Source: Bacteroidota bacterium
Lineage (GTDB): Bacteria; Bacteroidota; Bacteroidia; Bacteroidales; FEN-979
DNA: 64,000 bases
Reading direction: 5' to 3'
Assembly (NCBI GenBank): GCA_026391805.1
Contig: JAPLDJ010000006.1
Location: 1-64,000 of the forward strand
Position 1 is the stretch's first letter. Every line of letters starts with the position of its first letter. Below the pieces are notes generated by a model, which was not told the DNA's origin, did no database searches, and saw only the letters and a list, made by a program, of their open reading frames with translations. This document shows positions 1 to 7,635 of this stretch, piece after piece. Position numbers and translations under genes: made by a program.

Positions 1-1
1 C

Positions 2-472
2 GAAGACCTGGACTATGGTTCCGAAATCCTTTTCACCCAAAACCAAAGGGATAACTGTATCGCAGAAAAATACTCTGTTCACCCTTCACCGCTCACCGCT
101 CACTCATTTTACCAGTGGGACGAGCTCATGCGCTACGACGAAACCCCGGCAAACCAGGGCCTCTGTCCTCCAGGCTGGCATATACCCACCGAAAATGAAT
201 GGAATACTCTCTTCACAAACTGGGTCAACAATGCCTTTGCAGGTGCGCCCTTGAAATACTCAGGCTATTCCGGGTTTAATGCTCTGCTCAACGGAGCAGG
301 ACATCTGAATGTTCAGTGGGATTATGCAGGCTTTGCAACGTTTTTCTGGTCATCCACCTCTCATGGCCCCTATAAAGCCTGGGCGCACGCGATGAATGAC
401 TTTGATCCGAGTGTGGCGTACTATCCTTCTTCACGGATTAATGCGTTTTCAGTAAGGTGTCTGAAGGATTGA
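2..472 (+). CDS. FISUMP-domain surface protein, C-terminal part (5' end outside window)
   Basis: The frame is open from the window edge to the stop at 470-472, so only the last ~156 residues are seen. They match the C-terminal FISUMP domain (Fibrobacter succinogenes major paralogous domain): 'YQWDELMRYDETP', 'GLCPPGWHIPTENEW', a W/G-rich middle and the terminal 'VRCLKD'. The domain is close to the end of the protein at 1895-6205 at both DNA and protein level, so the two are paralogs and this is probably also the end of a long secreted repeat protein. FISUMP proteins are cell-surface or secreted; their biochemical role is not established. Between 'AEKY' and 'YQWDE' the gene carries a 7-bp tandem repeat (78-105) in frame, where the paralog carries a different one. 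Confidence 0.85.
   Translation, partial: EDLDYGSEILFTQNQRDNCIAEKYSVHPSPLTAHSFYQWDELMRYDETPANQGLCPPGWHIPTENEWNTLFTNWVNNAFAGAPLKYSGYSGFNALLNGAGHLNVQWDYAGFATFFWSSTSHGPYKAWAHAMNDFDPSVAYYPSSRINAFSVRCLKD
78..105 (+). repeat. In-frame heptanucleotide array (TCACCGC family)
   Basis: Four consecutive 7-mers, TTCACCC TTCACCG CTCACCG CTCACTC, lie inside the FISUMP reading frame and encode VHPSPLTAHS. They sit in the loop between the conserved 'AEKY' and 'YQWDE' segments. Confidence 0.8.
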
Positions 473-507
473 GATCTTTTTTTCTCGCAGATTTTCGCAA
501 ATTTAAC

Positions 508-573
508 CCGAGTGTGGCATTTTATCCATCATCAAGGGTGAATGCGTTTTCAGTACGATGTCTTAAAGATTAA
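508..573 (+). pseudogene. Orphan FISUMP C-terminal fragment 1
   Basis: These 22 codons, including the stop, read PSVAFYPSSRVNAFSVRCLKD, the exact end of a FISUMP domain, but nothing upstream encodes the rest. Bases 508-551 are identical over 44 nt to 6140-6183 in the complete paralog, while the last part differs. A short CGCAGATT-type repeat (479-507) separates it from the FISUMP gene just upstream. It cannot be translated as a domain and looks like a recombination remnant or a silent donor cassette. Confidence 0.8.
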
Positions 574-618
574 GTAGAGAAAAGGAGAAGTAGCGAGGTA
601 GCGAAATTCTGAATTTAT

Positions 619-626
619 TAGTTTTG
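619..626 (+). promoter_or_regulatory. Putative -7 box of fic
   Basis: TAGTTTTG matches the Bacteroidota -7 consensus TAnnTTTG and lies 22 nt before the Fic start codon. No convincing -33 TTTG is seen at the usual distance. Confidence 0.4.
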
Positions 627-648
627 TCCATTAAAATATTTCTTTCAG

Positions 649-1284
649 ATGTCTTATCAAAGACCATATGAGAACCTAGAAGAAAAGGACAGAAATGATC
701 CCGCATATTATGAAACGGGAAGTTCCGTTCTTAAAAACAAATTAGGTATTACAGATACTGAAAAAGCTGCTGAAGAAGAAACCATTGGATTCATCAGAGC
801 CCAGGTCATGTTTACGGCAAAATTGACAAAAAGGACAAAGTTTGATCAGAAATATATTCAATCGATCCACAGGACTGCCCTCGGCCACCTTTATCCGTTT
901 GCCGGAAAATATCGTAATGTGAACTTATCTAAGTCGGGACACCATTTCCTTCCCTTTATTTTTATCAGGAATGGCATGGATTATCTTGAGCAGGAGTTCC
1001 TGTCAGAATTGCCTTCTGATTATGACAGTATCGATAAATTAATTGAAGACATTGCCATTGTCCATTGTGAACTGATTCATATCCATCCTTTCCGGGAAAG
1101 AAATGGAAGAACTGCAAGGATATTGGCAGATCTGATGTCGAACAGGGCAGGATTTCCATCGCTTGAATTAAATCGATTCAGGGAGGAAAACTACCAGCAA
1201 TACATTGATGCCTTGAATAAGGGAGATGAGAAAGATTATAAACCGATGATTGAAATTATCGGGAACTTGTTTCCAGTTTCCTGA
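649..1284 (+). CDS. Fic family protein (class I-like AMPylase toxin)
   Basis: The 211-aa protein carries a Fic core, which in the family transfers AMP (or another phosphate-containing moiety) from a nucleotide to a hydroxyl group on a target protein. The N-terminal 'LKNKLGITD...EE' stretch is typical of stand-alone class I Fic proteins. The active-site loop is 'IHPFRERNGRTAR' around residues 145-157, with catalytic His146. The canonical motif is HPFx(D/E)GNGRxxR; here the Gly before Asn is Arg151 (codon AGA, one G-to-A change from GGA), which could impair the anion hole. No (S/T)xxxE(G/N) inhibitory motif is visible inside the protein, so a separate antitoxin is expected; a candidate lies convergently at 1256-1408. 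The two genes overlap tail to tail by 29 bp. Confidence 0.85.
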   Translation: MSYQRPYENLEEKDRNDPAYYETGSSVLKNKLGITDTEKAAEEETIGFIRAQVMFTAKLTKRTKFDQKYIQSIHRTALGHLYPFAGKYRNVNLSKSGHHFLPFIFIRNGMDYLEQEFLSELPSDYDSIDKLIEDIAIVHCELIHIHPFRERNGRTARILADLMSNRAGFPSLELNRFREENYQQYIDALNKGDEKDYKPMIEIIGNLFPVS

Positions 1285-1408
1285 GAACAGCCTTTCTGAT
1301 TCTGCTTTCTGTTTTATGGTCAAATCTGATTCCTTCAATTTTTGCTGAAGCAATTGCATTGATGAATATTGATTGAAACGAAGGTTTTTTTACAGGCTTT
1401 GATTTCAT
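1256..1408 (-). CDS. Putative VbhA-like antitoxin of the Fic protein
   Basis: A 50-aa ORF reads towards fic and overlaps its 3' end. Residues 21-26, SAKIEG, match the Fic inhibitory motif (S/T)xxxE(G/N), and the setting 'FINAIASAKIEGI' followed by a basic helix resembles VbhA antitoxins, whose Glu blocks ATP gamma-phosphate binding in class I Fic proteins. In known VbhA/VbhT pairs the antitoxin gene precedes fic on the same strand; here it is antisense and convergent, which is unusual. ATG at 1408 is preferred over TTG at 1450 because a -7 box (1413-1420) lies just upstream and the antitoxin-like part follows it. The call rests on the motif, the length and the neighbour; no full-family alignment was possible. 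Confidence 0.5.
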   Translation of the reverse strand: MKSKPVKKPSFQSIFINAIASAKIEGIRFDHKTESRIRKAVLRKLETSSR

Positions 1409-1412
1409 AAGA

Positions 1413-1420
1413 CAAAGATA
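1413..1420 (-). promoter_or_regulatory. -7 box upstream of the antitoxin-like ORF
   Basis: On the minus strand TATCTTTG matches TAnnTTTG exactly and ends 4 nt before the ATG. Transcription would start at or very near the start codon, implying a leaderless or nearly leaderless mRNA. No -33 element at 19-21 nt was found. Confidence 0.4.
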
Positions 1421-1497
1421 ACGAATATTTTCAAAACTTCGTTGGTTCAAATTATTTCCTCAAATTCAGCTAAAAAAGTACTTTGCGCTGCCATCTT

Positions 1498-1800
1498 GAT
1501 CTGAACACGGATCTCTCGGAGAAAACGCCTGCCTGCCGCAGGCAGGGATTATCATATTCCGTTTATTCCGTGTTTTCCGTGTTCTATTGATATTCTGGGT
1601 TGAAATAAATCTAATCCTTACCGCCAGACAACCAGCTCCTTACTTCGTTGTCTTCTTTATGTTTTGGGCTGATTAATAAAAATTTCACGCAGAGTTCCGC
1701 AGATGAATCGCAGAGTTCCGCAGATAATAGTTATTATGAATTTAAACTCTGCGGAACTTAGCGTAAAACTCTGCGAAACTCTGCGAGAAAATAAAAACTA
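1498..1800. repeat. Intergenic repeats between antitoxin and FISUMP gene
   Basis: About 300 bases without a gene. They hold a perfect CCTGCCTGC/GCAGGCAGG-type palindrome near 1527-1546, a TTCCGTGTT-type direct repeat near 1558-1585, and at 1685-1800 a CGCAGAGTTCCGCAGA array facing its own complement (CTCTGCGGAACT). The last could fold into a long hairpin. The same CGCAGA family recurs at 6213-6390 and 15197-15310. Confidence 0.6.
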
Positions 1801-1894
1801 CTTTTTGTCAACACCTGGTTGAATTTGGATATTCATGGGATTTTAGTCCAAAATAAAAGGAATTTTTCCTATCTTTACACTTCACCAGCAATAT

Positions 1895-4800
1895 GTGAAA
1901 AATCTTTACCTCTTCGGATTATTACTTTCTCTGCCTTTCTTTGGATTTTCTCAGGGCGAATTCAATATTTGGTATTTCGGATTCCATGGCGGACTGACAT
2001 TTAATTCCGGGTCTCCGCAGGCGATCACAGGGGGTCAAATCAATACCGGAGGGACATCAACCAGTATATCTGATTCGCTTGGATCGATCTTGTTTTACTC
2101 ACAAGGGGTTTACATTTACAACCGGAACCATGTAGTCATGCCCAACGGGGTAGTTCAGGGCCCGCAACTCATCACAAATTACGATCAGGTCAACCTCGGC
2201 GTAAAGCAAATCAATAATGAACAAAAATACTACCTGATAACAACAGCGTGTTGCCCTTTCAATCCCGTGCCGGGAGTCCTGGAATATACGGTGGTCGATA
2301 TGACCATGGACGGAGGTCTTGGAGGAGTTCCTGCCGGAATGAACGGCATTCATATACCGGGTGGAGCACATGCCTACACATCCGTTACAGGTACCAGGCA
2401 TCACAATAACAGGGATGCCTGGGTACTGGTAAGGCTTGAGGATACCGACAGCAATTATTATTCAACTTATCTGATCGATCCGCTCGGGTTACAGCTCACA
2501 CCGGTCTTCAGCCCAAGTAACGTCAGTATGACAACGCCGCCTTTTCAAACGCATATCATCCGGAATATGAGAATATCACGCAATGGCTCAAGGTTACTTG
2601 CAAATAGTGATTCCCTGGCTGAATTCTGCCAGTTTGATGATGCAAACGGGCATGTTACCCCGTTGTTCACTTTTTGCCTGCCCAAATATACCGGTATACC
2701 CACTTTAATCAATAGTGTTGAATTCTCAGTCGATTCTAAATTTCTATATATCGCGGGACAAACACGTGGTGCACCCGCAATTTCTATTCTTTATCAATAC
2801 GATGCGACAAAAACAGATTCACTGCAGTTCGTTCAGAGCGGAGTCCTCATTGCTACACCTCACAAAGGAGGTGGTTTGCAATTGGCGGAGGACTGGAAAA
2901 TTTATCAGACCCTGGCGGATATAGATTCCATAAGCGTAATCAACAACCCATCCGTTCAGGGCGCAGGATGCAATTATCAATACGAAGTTCTGGGTCTGAA
3001 AGCAACCAGCAGCGGAGACGGGTTTCCTCAATTCATCGAACGGTATTATGCCGTTATCCATGATTCAGGATATTGCCAGGACCAGCCGTTTCATTTTACG
3101 CCTGCCATCTGGCCTCCTGCCGACAGCATCCATTGGGATTTCGGCGATCCGGCTTCAGGAGTAAACAACTTTTCCAACATCCAGAATCCATTTCATACAT
3201 ACCATGCATCCGGCCCTTTTACGGTTCATCTCTTTGTAAGGCACAATGACAACCGCATCGATTCTGCAACGAAAACCATTCTTGTCGCTTATACACCCCA
3301 GCCATTGCTGGGACCCGACCAGGTGATCTGCAACGGAGATTCCATCACCCTCGATGCCGGACTCTTAGGCGGTGCTGTTTACCAATGGGCAAATCTGACC
3401 TTAGGACAATACAATATCGGAAACAGCCAGACCTATAAAACCAATGTCCCGGCTACCTATATGGTGTCGGTAACCGATTACGACGGTTGTGCGGGAATGG
3501 ATACGATCACGCTGTATCCGCCGCCACATGTAACAAATGATCCTCTCTTCAAGTCGATCTGCTCCGGAGAATCAACCGCCATCCCATTGATGTCGGATAT
3601 CCCCGGAACCAATTTCCACTGGACAGCAACCCTGACATTGGGAACCGTCACAGGTTTCAGCGCAGATTCAGGACTTGTCATTAACCAGGTATTGATCAAT
3701 CCTACCTCCTCGCCGGGAATTGTCAACTATCACATTACCCCGAAAACAGGAAATTGCAATGGAATTCCTTCGGATTTTTCAGTCACGGTAAATCCTATTG
3801 ATACCGTGAAAGTCACTATTTCCGCATCTGCGAATAATGTTTGTGCAGGAACTTCTGTCACCTTTACTGCAACTCCAACAAATCCCGGGTTAACACCAAC
3901 TTATCATTGGAAGGTCAACGGGATCAATTCAGGCACGAATTCAACGTCGTTCACTTATACACCTTTGAACAATGATGTTGTGACCTGTGTGCTGACTTCC
4001 TCGAATACGGTTTGCACGTTTAACAATCCTGCTGCGAGTAACCAGTTATTAATGGTGGTTCATAGTGTATTGGCTGTGGGCATTACTGTTTCATCTTCAG
4101 CAAATAATATCTGTGCCGGCTCATCAGTTACCTTTACCGCAACACCAACTAACGGAGGCTTGACACCTTCATACCAGTGGAAAGTGAACGGCGGGAATGT
4201 GGGAGCTAACAGTCCGGTTTATACTTACATTCCGGTTAATGGAGATCTTGTATCATGCATACTGACATCTTCAGAAACATGTACAACTGGAAATCCGGCA
4301 ACAAGCAACCAGGTCGCCCTGATCGTCAACCCACTCCTGCCAGTCAGCATCACAATTTCCTCTTCTTCCAATCCCTTCTGCCAGGGAACAACTGTGACCT
4401 TCACCGCTGTGCCCACAAACGGCGGTTCAACACCTGCCTATCAATGGAAGGTAAACGGGATCAATGCCGGCATCAACAGTTCAACATTTTCCTATATCCC
4501 AAATAATGGGGATGTTGTTACCTGTATTGTGAATTCAAATATTTCCTGTCCCACCGGCAATCCTGCCACTTCGAATACCATCACGATGGTCCAGAACAAC
4601 AGCATTCCGGTCAGTGTTTCAATCGCCCCATCCTCAAACCCTGTCTGTGCAGGGACATCAGTAACATTTACAGCAACACCAACCAACGGCGGAACAATTC
4701 CATCCTATCAATGGAAAGTGAACGGAAGCAATGCCGGAACCAACAGCCCGGTTTATACTTATACTCCTGCAAACGGGGACCTCGTCACCTGCACACTTAC

Positions 4801-6205
4801 ATCGAATGTCGCATGTGCCAGCGGGAACCCGGCCACATCCAATTCGGTGACGATGACCGTCAACCCGAACCTGCCGGTCAGTATTTCCGTTTCGGCTTCT
4901 GCAAACCCGGTTTGTGCAGGAACAACAGTGATTTTCACGGCAGTAGCAACTAACGGGGGAAGTACCCCGGGGTACCAATGGAAGGTCAACGGAGTAAATG
5001 CCGGGAGTAATTCATCAACGTTCAGCTATGTGCCACTTACAGGAGACCAGGTTTCCTGCATCCTGACTTCAAATGCCACCTGTCCGACAGGCAATCCTGC
5101 AACTTCCAATGTGATTTCGATGACAGTCAATCCCAATATGCCTGTCAGTATCAACATATCCGCTTCTGCAAATCCGATCTGCTCAGGAATTGCTGTGACT
5201 TTTTCGGCCAGTCCCACCAATGGAGGATCCACGCCGGTTTACCAATGGAAAATAAACGGGGTAAATGCCGGCACAAACTCTTCAACCTACACATACAATC
5301 CCGCTGCCGGTGACCAGGTAACGTGCATCCTGACCTCGAACATCGCTTGTCCGACAGGGAATCCGGCCGTCTCCAACACGATCACAATGAACGTCGCCTC
5401 ACCACCTGTTGTCACCTTTACATCGTGTTTTGATACCATCACGACACTGATTGCCAAACCCATCAAACTAAGGGGAGGGATACCGCTTGGCGGGACCTAT
5501 TCAGGAACTGGAGTAAATTCATTGACTGGCATTTTCACGCCATCACTGGCAGGTGCAGGAATGCATACGATCACTTACACCTGCACGAACGTTTCCCTTT
5601 GCACCGCTGCAAAGACAAGAACAATCACCGTTCTGTCAACGCCTGGATTCACTTGTGGGAACATCCTGATTGATATCCGTGACGGAAAGAGTTATCCCAC
5701 TGTACAGATCGGAACTCAATGCTGGTTCGCCGAAGACCTTAATTATGGCTCGGAGATCCTGTTCACGCAGAATCAAAGAGACAACTGCATTGCAGAAAAG
5801 TATCACAATCCAGCATCCAGCATCCAGCATCCAGCATCAGTTTACCAGTGGGACGAGCTCATGCGCTACGACGACACTCCGGCACAGCAAGGCCTTTGTC
5901 CTCCGGGATGGCATATACCGGCTGAAAATGAATGGAACACCCTTTTCACAAACTGGGTCAACAATGCCTTTGCCGGATCTCCGCTGAAATACTCCGGCTA
6001 TTCCGGGTTCAATGCTCTGCTTAACGGAGCAGGACATCTAAACGTTCAGTGGGATTATGCAGGATTTGCAACATTTTTCTGGTCATCCACTTCCCACGGT
6101 CCTTACAAAGCCTGGTCACATGCCATGAATGACTTTGATCCGAGTGTGGCATTTTATCCATCATCAAGGGTGAATGCGTTTTCGATCAGATGTCTAAAAG
6201 ATTGA
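1895..6205 (+). CDS. Secreted repeat protein: propeller-like N-terminus, PKD, Ig-like repeats, FISUMP domain
   Basis: A 1436-aa surface protein beginning with a signal peptide (MKNLYLFGLLLSLPFFGFSQ). The start is GTG at 1895; the ATG at 1893 is in another frame. Residues ~20-395 form a beta-rich region like those of gliding/adhesin proteins, followed by a PKD domain ('WDFGDP...FHTYHASGPFTVHLFV') at ~405-455 and an Ig-like segment with 'VICNGDSITLDAG'. Six near-identical ~88-aa modules ('NPVCAGTSVTFTATPTNGG', 'YQWKVNG', 'GNPATSN') fill ~637-1166. The FISUMP domain occupies the last ~190 residues. No T9SS C-terminal sorting domain is seen, so anchoring is unclear. A 7-bp repeat array (5808-5838) is read through in the FISUMP domain. 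The likely role is adhesion or surface display. Confidence 0.85.
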   Translation: MKNLYLFGLLLSLPFFGFSQGEFNIWYFGFHGGLTFNSGSPQAITGGQINTGGTSTSISDSLGSILFYSQGVYIYNRNHVVMPNGVVQGPQLITNYDQVNLGVKQINNEQKYYLITTACCPFNPVPGVLEYTVVDMTMDGGLGGVPAGMNGIHIPGGAHAYTSVTGTRHHNNRDAWVLVRLEDTDSNYYSTYLIDPLGLQLTPVFSPSNVSMTTPPFQTHIIRNMRISRNGSRLLANSDSLAEFCQFDDANGHVTPLFTFCLPKYTGIPTLINSVEFSVDSKFLYIAGQTRGAPAISILYQYDATKTDSLQFVQSGVLIATPHKGGGLQLAEDWKIYQTLADIDSISVINNPSVQGAGCNYQYEVLGLKATSSGDGFPQFIERYYAVIHDSGYCQDQPFHFTPAIWPPADSIHWDFGDPASGVNNFSNIQNPFHTYHASGPFTVHLFVRHNDNRIDSATKTILVAYTPQPLLGPDQVICNGDSITLDAGLLGGAVYQWANLTLGQYNIGNSQTYKTNVPATYMVSVTDYDGCAGMDTITLYPPPHVTNDPLFKSICSGESTAIPLMSDIPGTNFHWTATLTLGTVTGFSADSGLVINQVLINPTSSPGIVNYHITPKTGNCNGIPSDFSVTVNPIDTVKVTISASANNVCAGTSVTFTATPTNPGLTPTYHWKVNGINSGTNSTSFTYTPLNNDVVTCVLTSSNTVCTFNNPAASNQLLMVVHSVLAVGITVSSSANNICAGSSVTFTATPTNGGLTPSYQWKVNGGNVGANSPVYTYIPVNGDLVSCILTSSETCTTGNPATSNQVALIVNPLLPVSITISSSSNPFCQGTTVTFTAVPTNGGSTPAYQWKVNGINAGINSSTFSYIPNNGDVVTCIVNSNISCPTGNPATSNTITMVQNNSIPVSVSIAPSSNPVCAGTSVTFTATPTNGGTIPSYQWKVNGSNAGTNSPVYTYTPANGDLVTCTLTSNVACASGNPATSNSVTMTVNPNLPVSISVSASANPVCAGTTVIFTAVATNGGSTPGYQWKVNGVNAGSNSSTFSYVPLTGDQVSCILTSNATCPTGNPATSNVISMTVNPNMPVSINISASANPICSGIAVTFSASPTNGGSTPVYQWKINGVNAGTNSSTYTYNPAAGDQVTCILTSNIACPTGNPAVSNTITMNVASPPVVTFTSCFDTITTLIAKPIKLRGGIPLGGTYSGTGVNSLTGIFTPSLAGAGMHTITYTCTNVSLCTAAKTRTITVLSTPGFTCGNILIDIRDGKSYPTVQIGTQCWFAEDLNYGSEILFTQNQRDNCIAEKYHNPASSIQHPASVYQWDELMRYDDTPAQQGLCPPGWHIPAENEWNTLFTNWVNNAFAGSPLKYSGYSGFNALLNGAGHLNVQWDYAGFATFFWSSTSHGPYKAWSHAMNDFDPSVAFYPSSRVNAFSIRCLKD
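3805..5395 (+). repeat. Six tandem ~265-bp protein-coding repeats
   Basis: Direct repeats begin near 3805, 4073, 4336, 4600, 4868 and 5138. Each encodes one Ig-like module with a Cys near the start ('CAGTSVTFTA') and one near 'TCILTSN'. DNA similarity between copies is high enough for slippage or recombination to change copy number. Confidence 0.85.
5808..5838 (+). repeat. In-frame heptanucleotide array (ATCCAGC family)
   Basis: Four exact ATCCAGC units plus ATC lie inside the FISUMP coding sequence and encode [11 protein letters not shown]. The same unit fills intergenic regions at 17406-17585, 39577-39600 and 47657-47680 and occurs inside mutS at 57982-58060. Confidence 0.9.
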
Positions 6206-6212
6206 GATCATT

Positions 6213-6390
6213 TTTTCTCGCGGATTTTCGCAGATTTAACCGCAGATTTCGCTGAGACCTCTGATTCCGGCAAAGGCAGAAAAAAGTTATAATATCCTGC
6301 ATGGATCTGCGTGGATTTGCGTAAAACGAACTTACACGAAGAAAATCTGCGTTAATCTGCGAACAAATCAGCGAAAATCTGCGAGAAATA
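6213..6390. repeat. CGCAGATT-family intergenic repeat
   Basis: Degenerate direct and inverted copies of TCGCAGATTT, GCGTAAAACG and AATCTGCG follow the FISUMP gene and could fold into a hairpin. The first part (6213-6243) resembles the stretch after the first FISUMP gene (479-507), so gene end, repeat and orphan tail are arranged alike at both loci. Confidence 0.6.
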
Positions 6391-6392
6391 AT

Positions 6393-6476
6393 GCCATGAA
6401 TGATTTTGATCCGAGCGTGGCGGTGTATCCTTCGCTAAGGTCGAATGCCCTTGGGGTGAGATGTCTGAAGGATTAA
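6393..6476 (+). pseudogene. Orphan FISUMP C-terminal fragment 2
   Basis: 28 codons including the stop read AMNDFDPSVAVYPSLRSN followed by ALGVRCLKD, a diverged FISUMP end without an upstream domain. It differs from the two full copies at positions that also vary between them (V/Y/F before YPS, L/S before R, LG/FS before VRC). An 8-bp GTAGCGAA-type repeat starts right after the stop. Confidence 0.8.
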
Positions 6477-6645
6477 GTAGCGAAAATTAATTGCGATCCC
6501 GAGTACTCTGGAGAAGCAATCTCCATTGCTAAACCCAACTGTTGTCATTGCTAGGAGCGGCAGCGACGAAGCAACCCCCTTCAATTACATTTCAACCTTG
6601 TCCTTTTCTTTGATTGTCCAAAAGAATGACACCCGGAAATAAGTA

Positions 6646-6761
6646 GGGGCGATTTATGAATCGCCCCCACTCAGAAACGCGCACCAACCAAAATTTTGGG
6701 CTAAAGCCCTGTATGTTTACCTTTCTTTGAACCCCGCGCTAAAGCGCAGGGTAATTCATTT
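6646..6761. repeat. Direct repeat copy A (REP-like, three hairpins)
   Basis: A ~115-bp element made of three small palindromes: GGGCGATTTATGAATCGCCC, GGGCTAAAGCCC and CCCCGCGCTAAAGCGC. A second copy in the same orientation lies at 8774-8887. Both are near a 'GACGAAGCAACCCCCTTCAA' stretch (around 6566-6590 and 8940-8960). No transposase is present. The remainder of 6477-6787 holds nothing else I recognise. Confidence 0.75.
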
Positions 6762-6787
6762 ACCAATAATCTAACTATTTCGTTATT

Positions 6788-7426
6788 TCACAACACCATC
6801 TTCCTGTTCACGTACGTGATCAGCCCCGCGATGTTGTGCTGCCCGGTCTTTTTGTAGATGTTCAGCCTGTGTGTTTCGACCGTACGTATGCTGAGATTCA
6901 GTTCTTCTGCGATCATTTGTGTTGATTTCCCCGTCATCATCAGCTTCACGATGTCAGATTCGCGAGGTGTAAACTGGTCCTTTATTAAAAACCGGTAGCG
7001 ATCAGGGATGTCAAGCCTCGGTTTGGGTCTTTTCCCAACCCTTGGAGGAAAATATTCACCTCCTTCCTTTACCATATGCATCGCTGCAACCAGCTCCGTC
7101 GGGCTCACATCTTTTGTAACAATGCCCCGGATGCCGGACGCCCGCGCTTCTGCCTCCACATCCTCCGTATCCATGGAAGTTACAAGCAGGATCGTCGCAC
7201 CGGGCTGCTGCTTAAGAATTTCAACTGCCGCCATCACCCCGTTAAGGCACGGCATCATGTAATCCATCAGGATCACATCAGGCCGGTGTTCAAGGGCCAT
7301 GACAACAGCCTCCAAACCGTCGCAGGCCTCCAGCACCTGCCAGTTTGGATAGTGCTTGTGGAGAGAATCCGCTAAAGAGGTGCGGAGAAGTGCATAATCC
7401 TCGGCAATCAATATACGGCTGATCAT
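6788..7426 (-). CDS. NarL/FixJ-type response regulator
   Basis: The 212-aa protein has a receiver domain with acidic pocket E9/D10, phospho-acceptor Asp55 in 'VILMDYMMP', Ser84 and Lys105 ('GIVTKDVSP'). This is followed by a LuxR-type helix-turn-helix at ~145-205 ('FTPRESDIVKLMMTGKS', 'IRTVETHRLNIYKKTG'). It is a cytoplasmic transcription factor activated by phosphorylation; no sensor kinase lies in the window, so the partner is unknown. It is divergent from the 21-bp array/246-aa protein module, and the phased TACGTAG boxes in the shared upstream region are good candidates for its binding sites. A perfect -7 box lies at 7482-7489, leaving a leader of about 50 nt. Confidence 0.9.
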   Translation of the reverse strand: MISRILIAEDYALLRTSLADSLHKHYPNWQVLEACDGLEAVVMALEHRPDVILMDYMMPCLNGVMAAVEILKQQPGATILLVTSMDTEDVEAEARASGIRGIVTKDVSPTELVAAMHMVKEGGEYFPPRVGKRPKPRLDIPDRYRFLIKDQFTPRESDIVKLMMTGKSTQMIAEELNLSIRTVETHRLNIYKKTGQHNIAGLITYVNRKMVL

Positions 7427-7481
7427 TAAATCAATGGGTCTTATCCCTGTAATGGCTTTATCAGGGTCTGTGATAACCCCG

Positions 7482-7489
7482 CAAATATA
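7482..7489 (-). promoter_or_regulatory. -7 box of the response regulator gene
   Basis: TATATTTG on the minus strand matches TAnnTTTG exactly, about 55 nt before the start codon. The -33 region is weak. The leader contains a CCCTG/CAGGG pair that could form a small hairpin. Confidence 0.5.
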
Positions 7490-7550
7490 CTAAAGATTTT
7501 TTCATTATCATCATTCATCCTGATCCCCCAACGAAAAAAATTGCATGATC

Positions 7551-7589
7551 CTACGTAGTTCTACGTAGAAAACACCAAAAATTACGTAG
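7551..7589. promoter_or_regulatory. Three phased TACGTAG boxes (putative operator)
   Basis: CTACGTAG at 7551-7558 and 7561-7568 and TTACGTAG ending at 7589 place their TACGTA cores at 7552, 7562 and 7583, i.e. 10 and 21 bp apart (one and two helical turns). The last box ends 10 bp before the -33 element of the downstream promoter, the position expected for an activator. The divergent NarL-type regulator is the obvious candidate ligand; this is inference. Confidence 0.5.
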
Positions 7590-7598
7590 TTTCCTCGA

Positions 7599-7630
7599 TT
7601 GACAATGGCCTGTTACCGGGTTTAACTTTG
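7599..7630 (+). promoter_or_regulatory. Bacteroidota promoter TTG-N21-TAACTTTG
   Basis: TTG at 7599-7601 and TAACTTTG at 7623-7630 are separated by 21 nt. The predicted start site is at about 7637, essentially on the ATG at 7636 and just before the 21-bp array. The transcript would run through the array to the 246-aa gene at 8006. Confidence 0.6.
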
Positions 7631-7635
7631 GTGTT

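Noticed and set aside
15-254. 79-aa plus-strand frame at the left edge
   Set aside because: It is out of frame with the clear FISUMP domain that covers the same bases.
1168-1359. 63-aa minus-strand frame over the end of fic
   Set aside because: It lies mostly antisense to fic and lacks the inhibitory motif; the overlapping frame at 1256-1408 is the one with the antitoxin signature.
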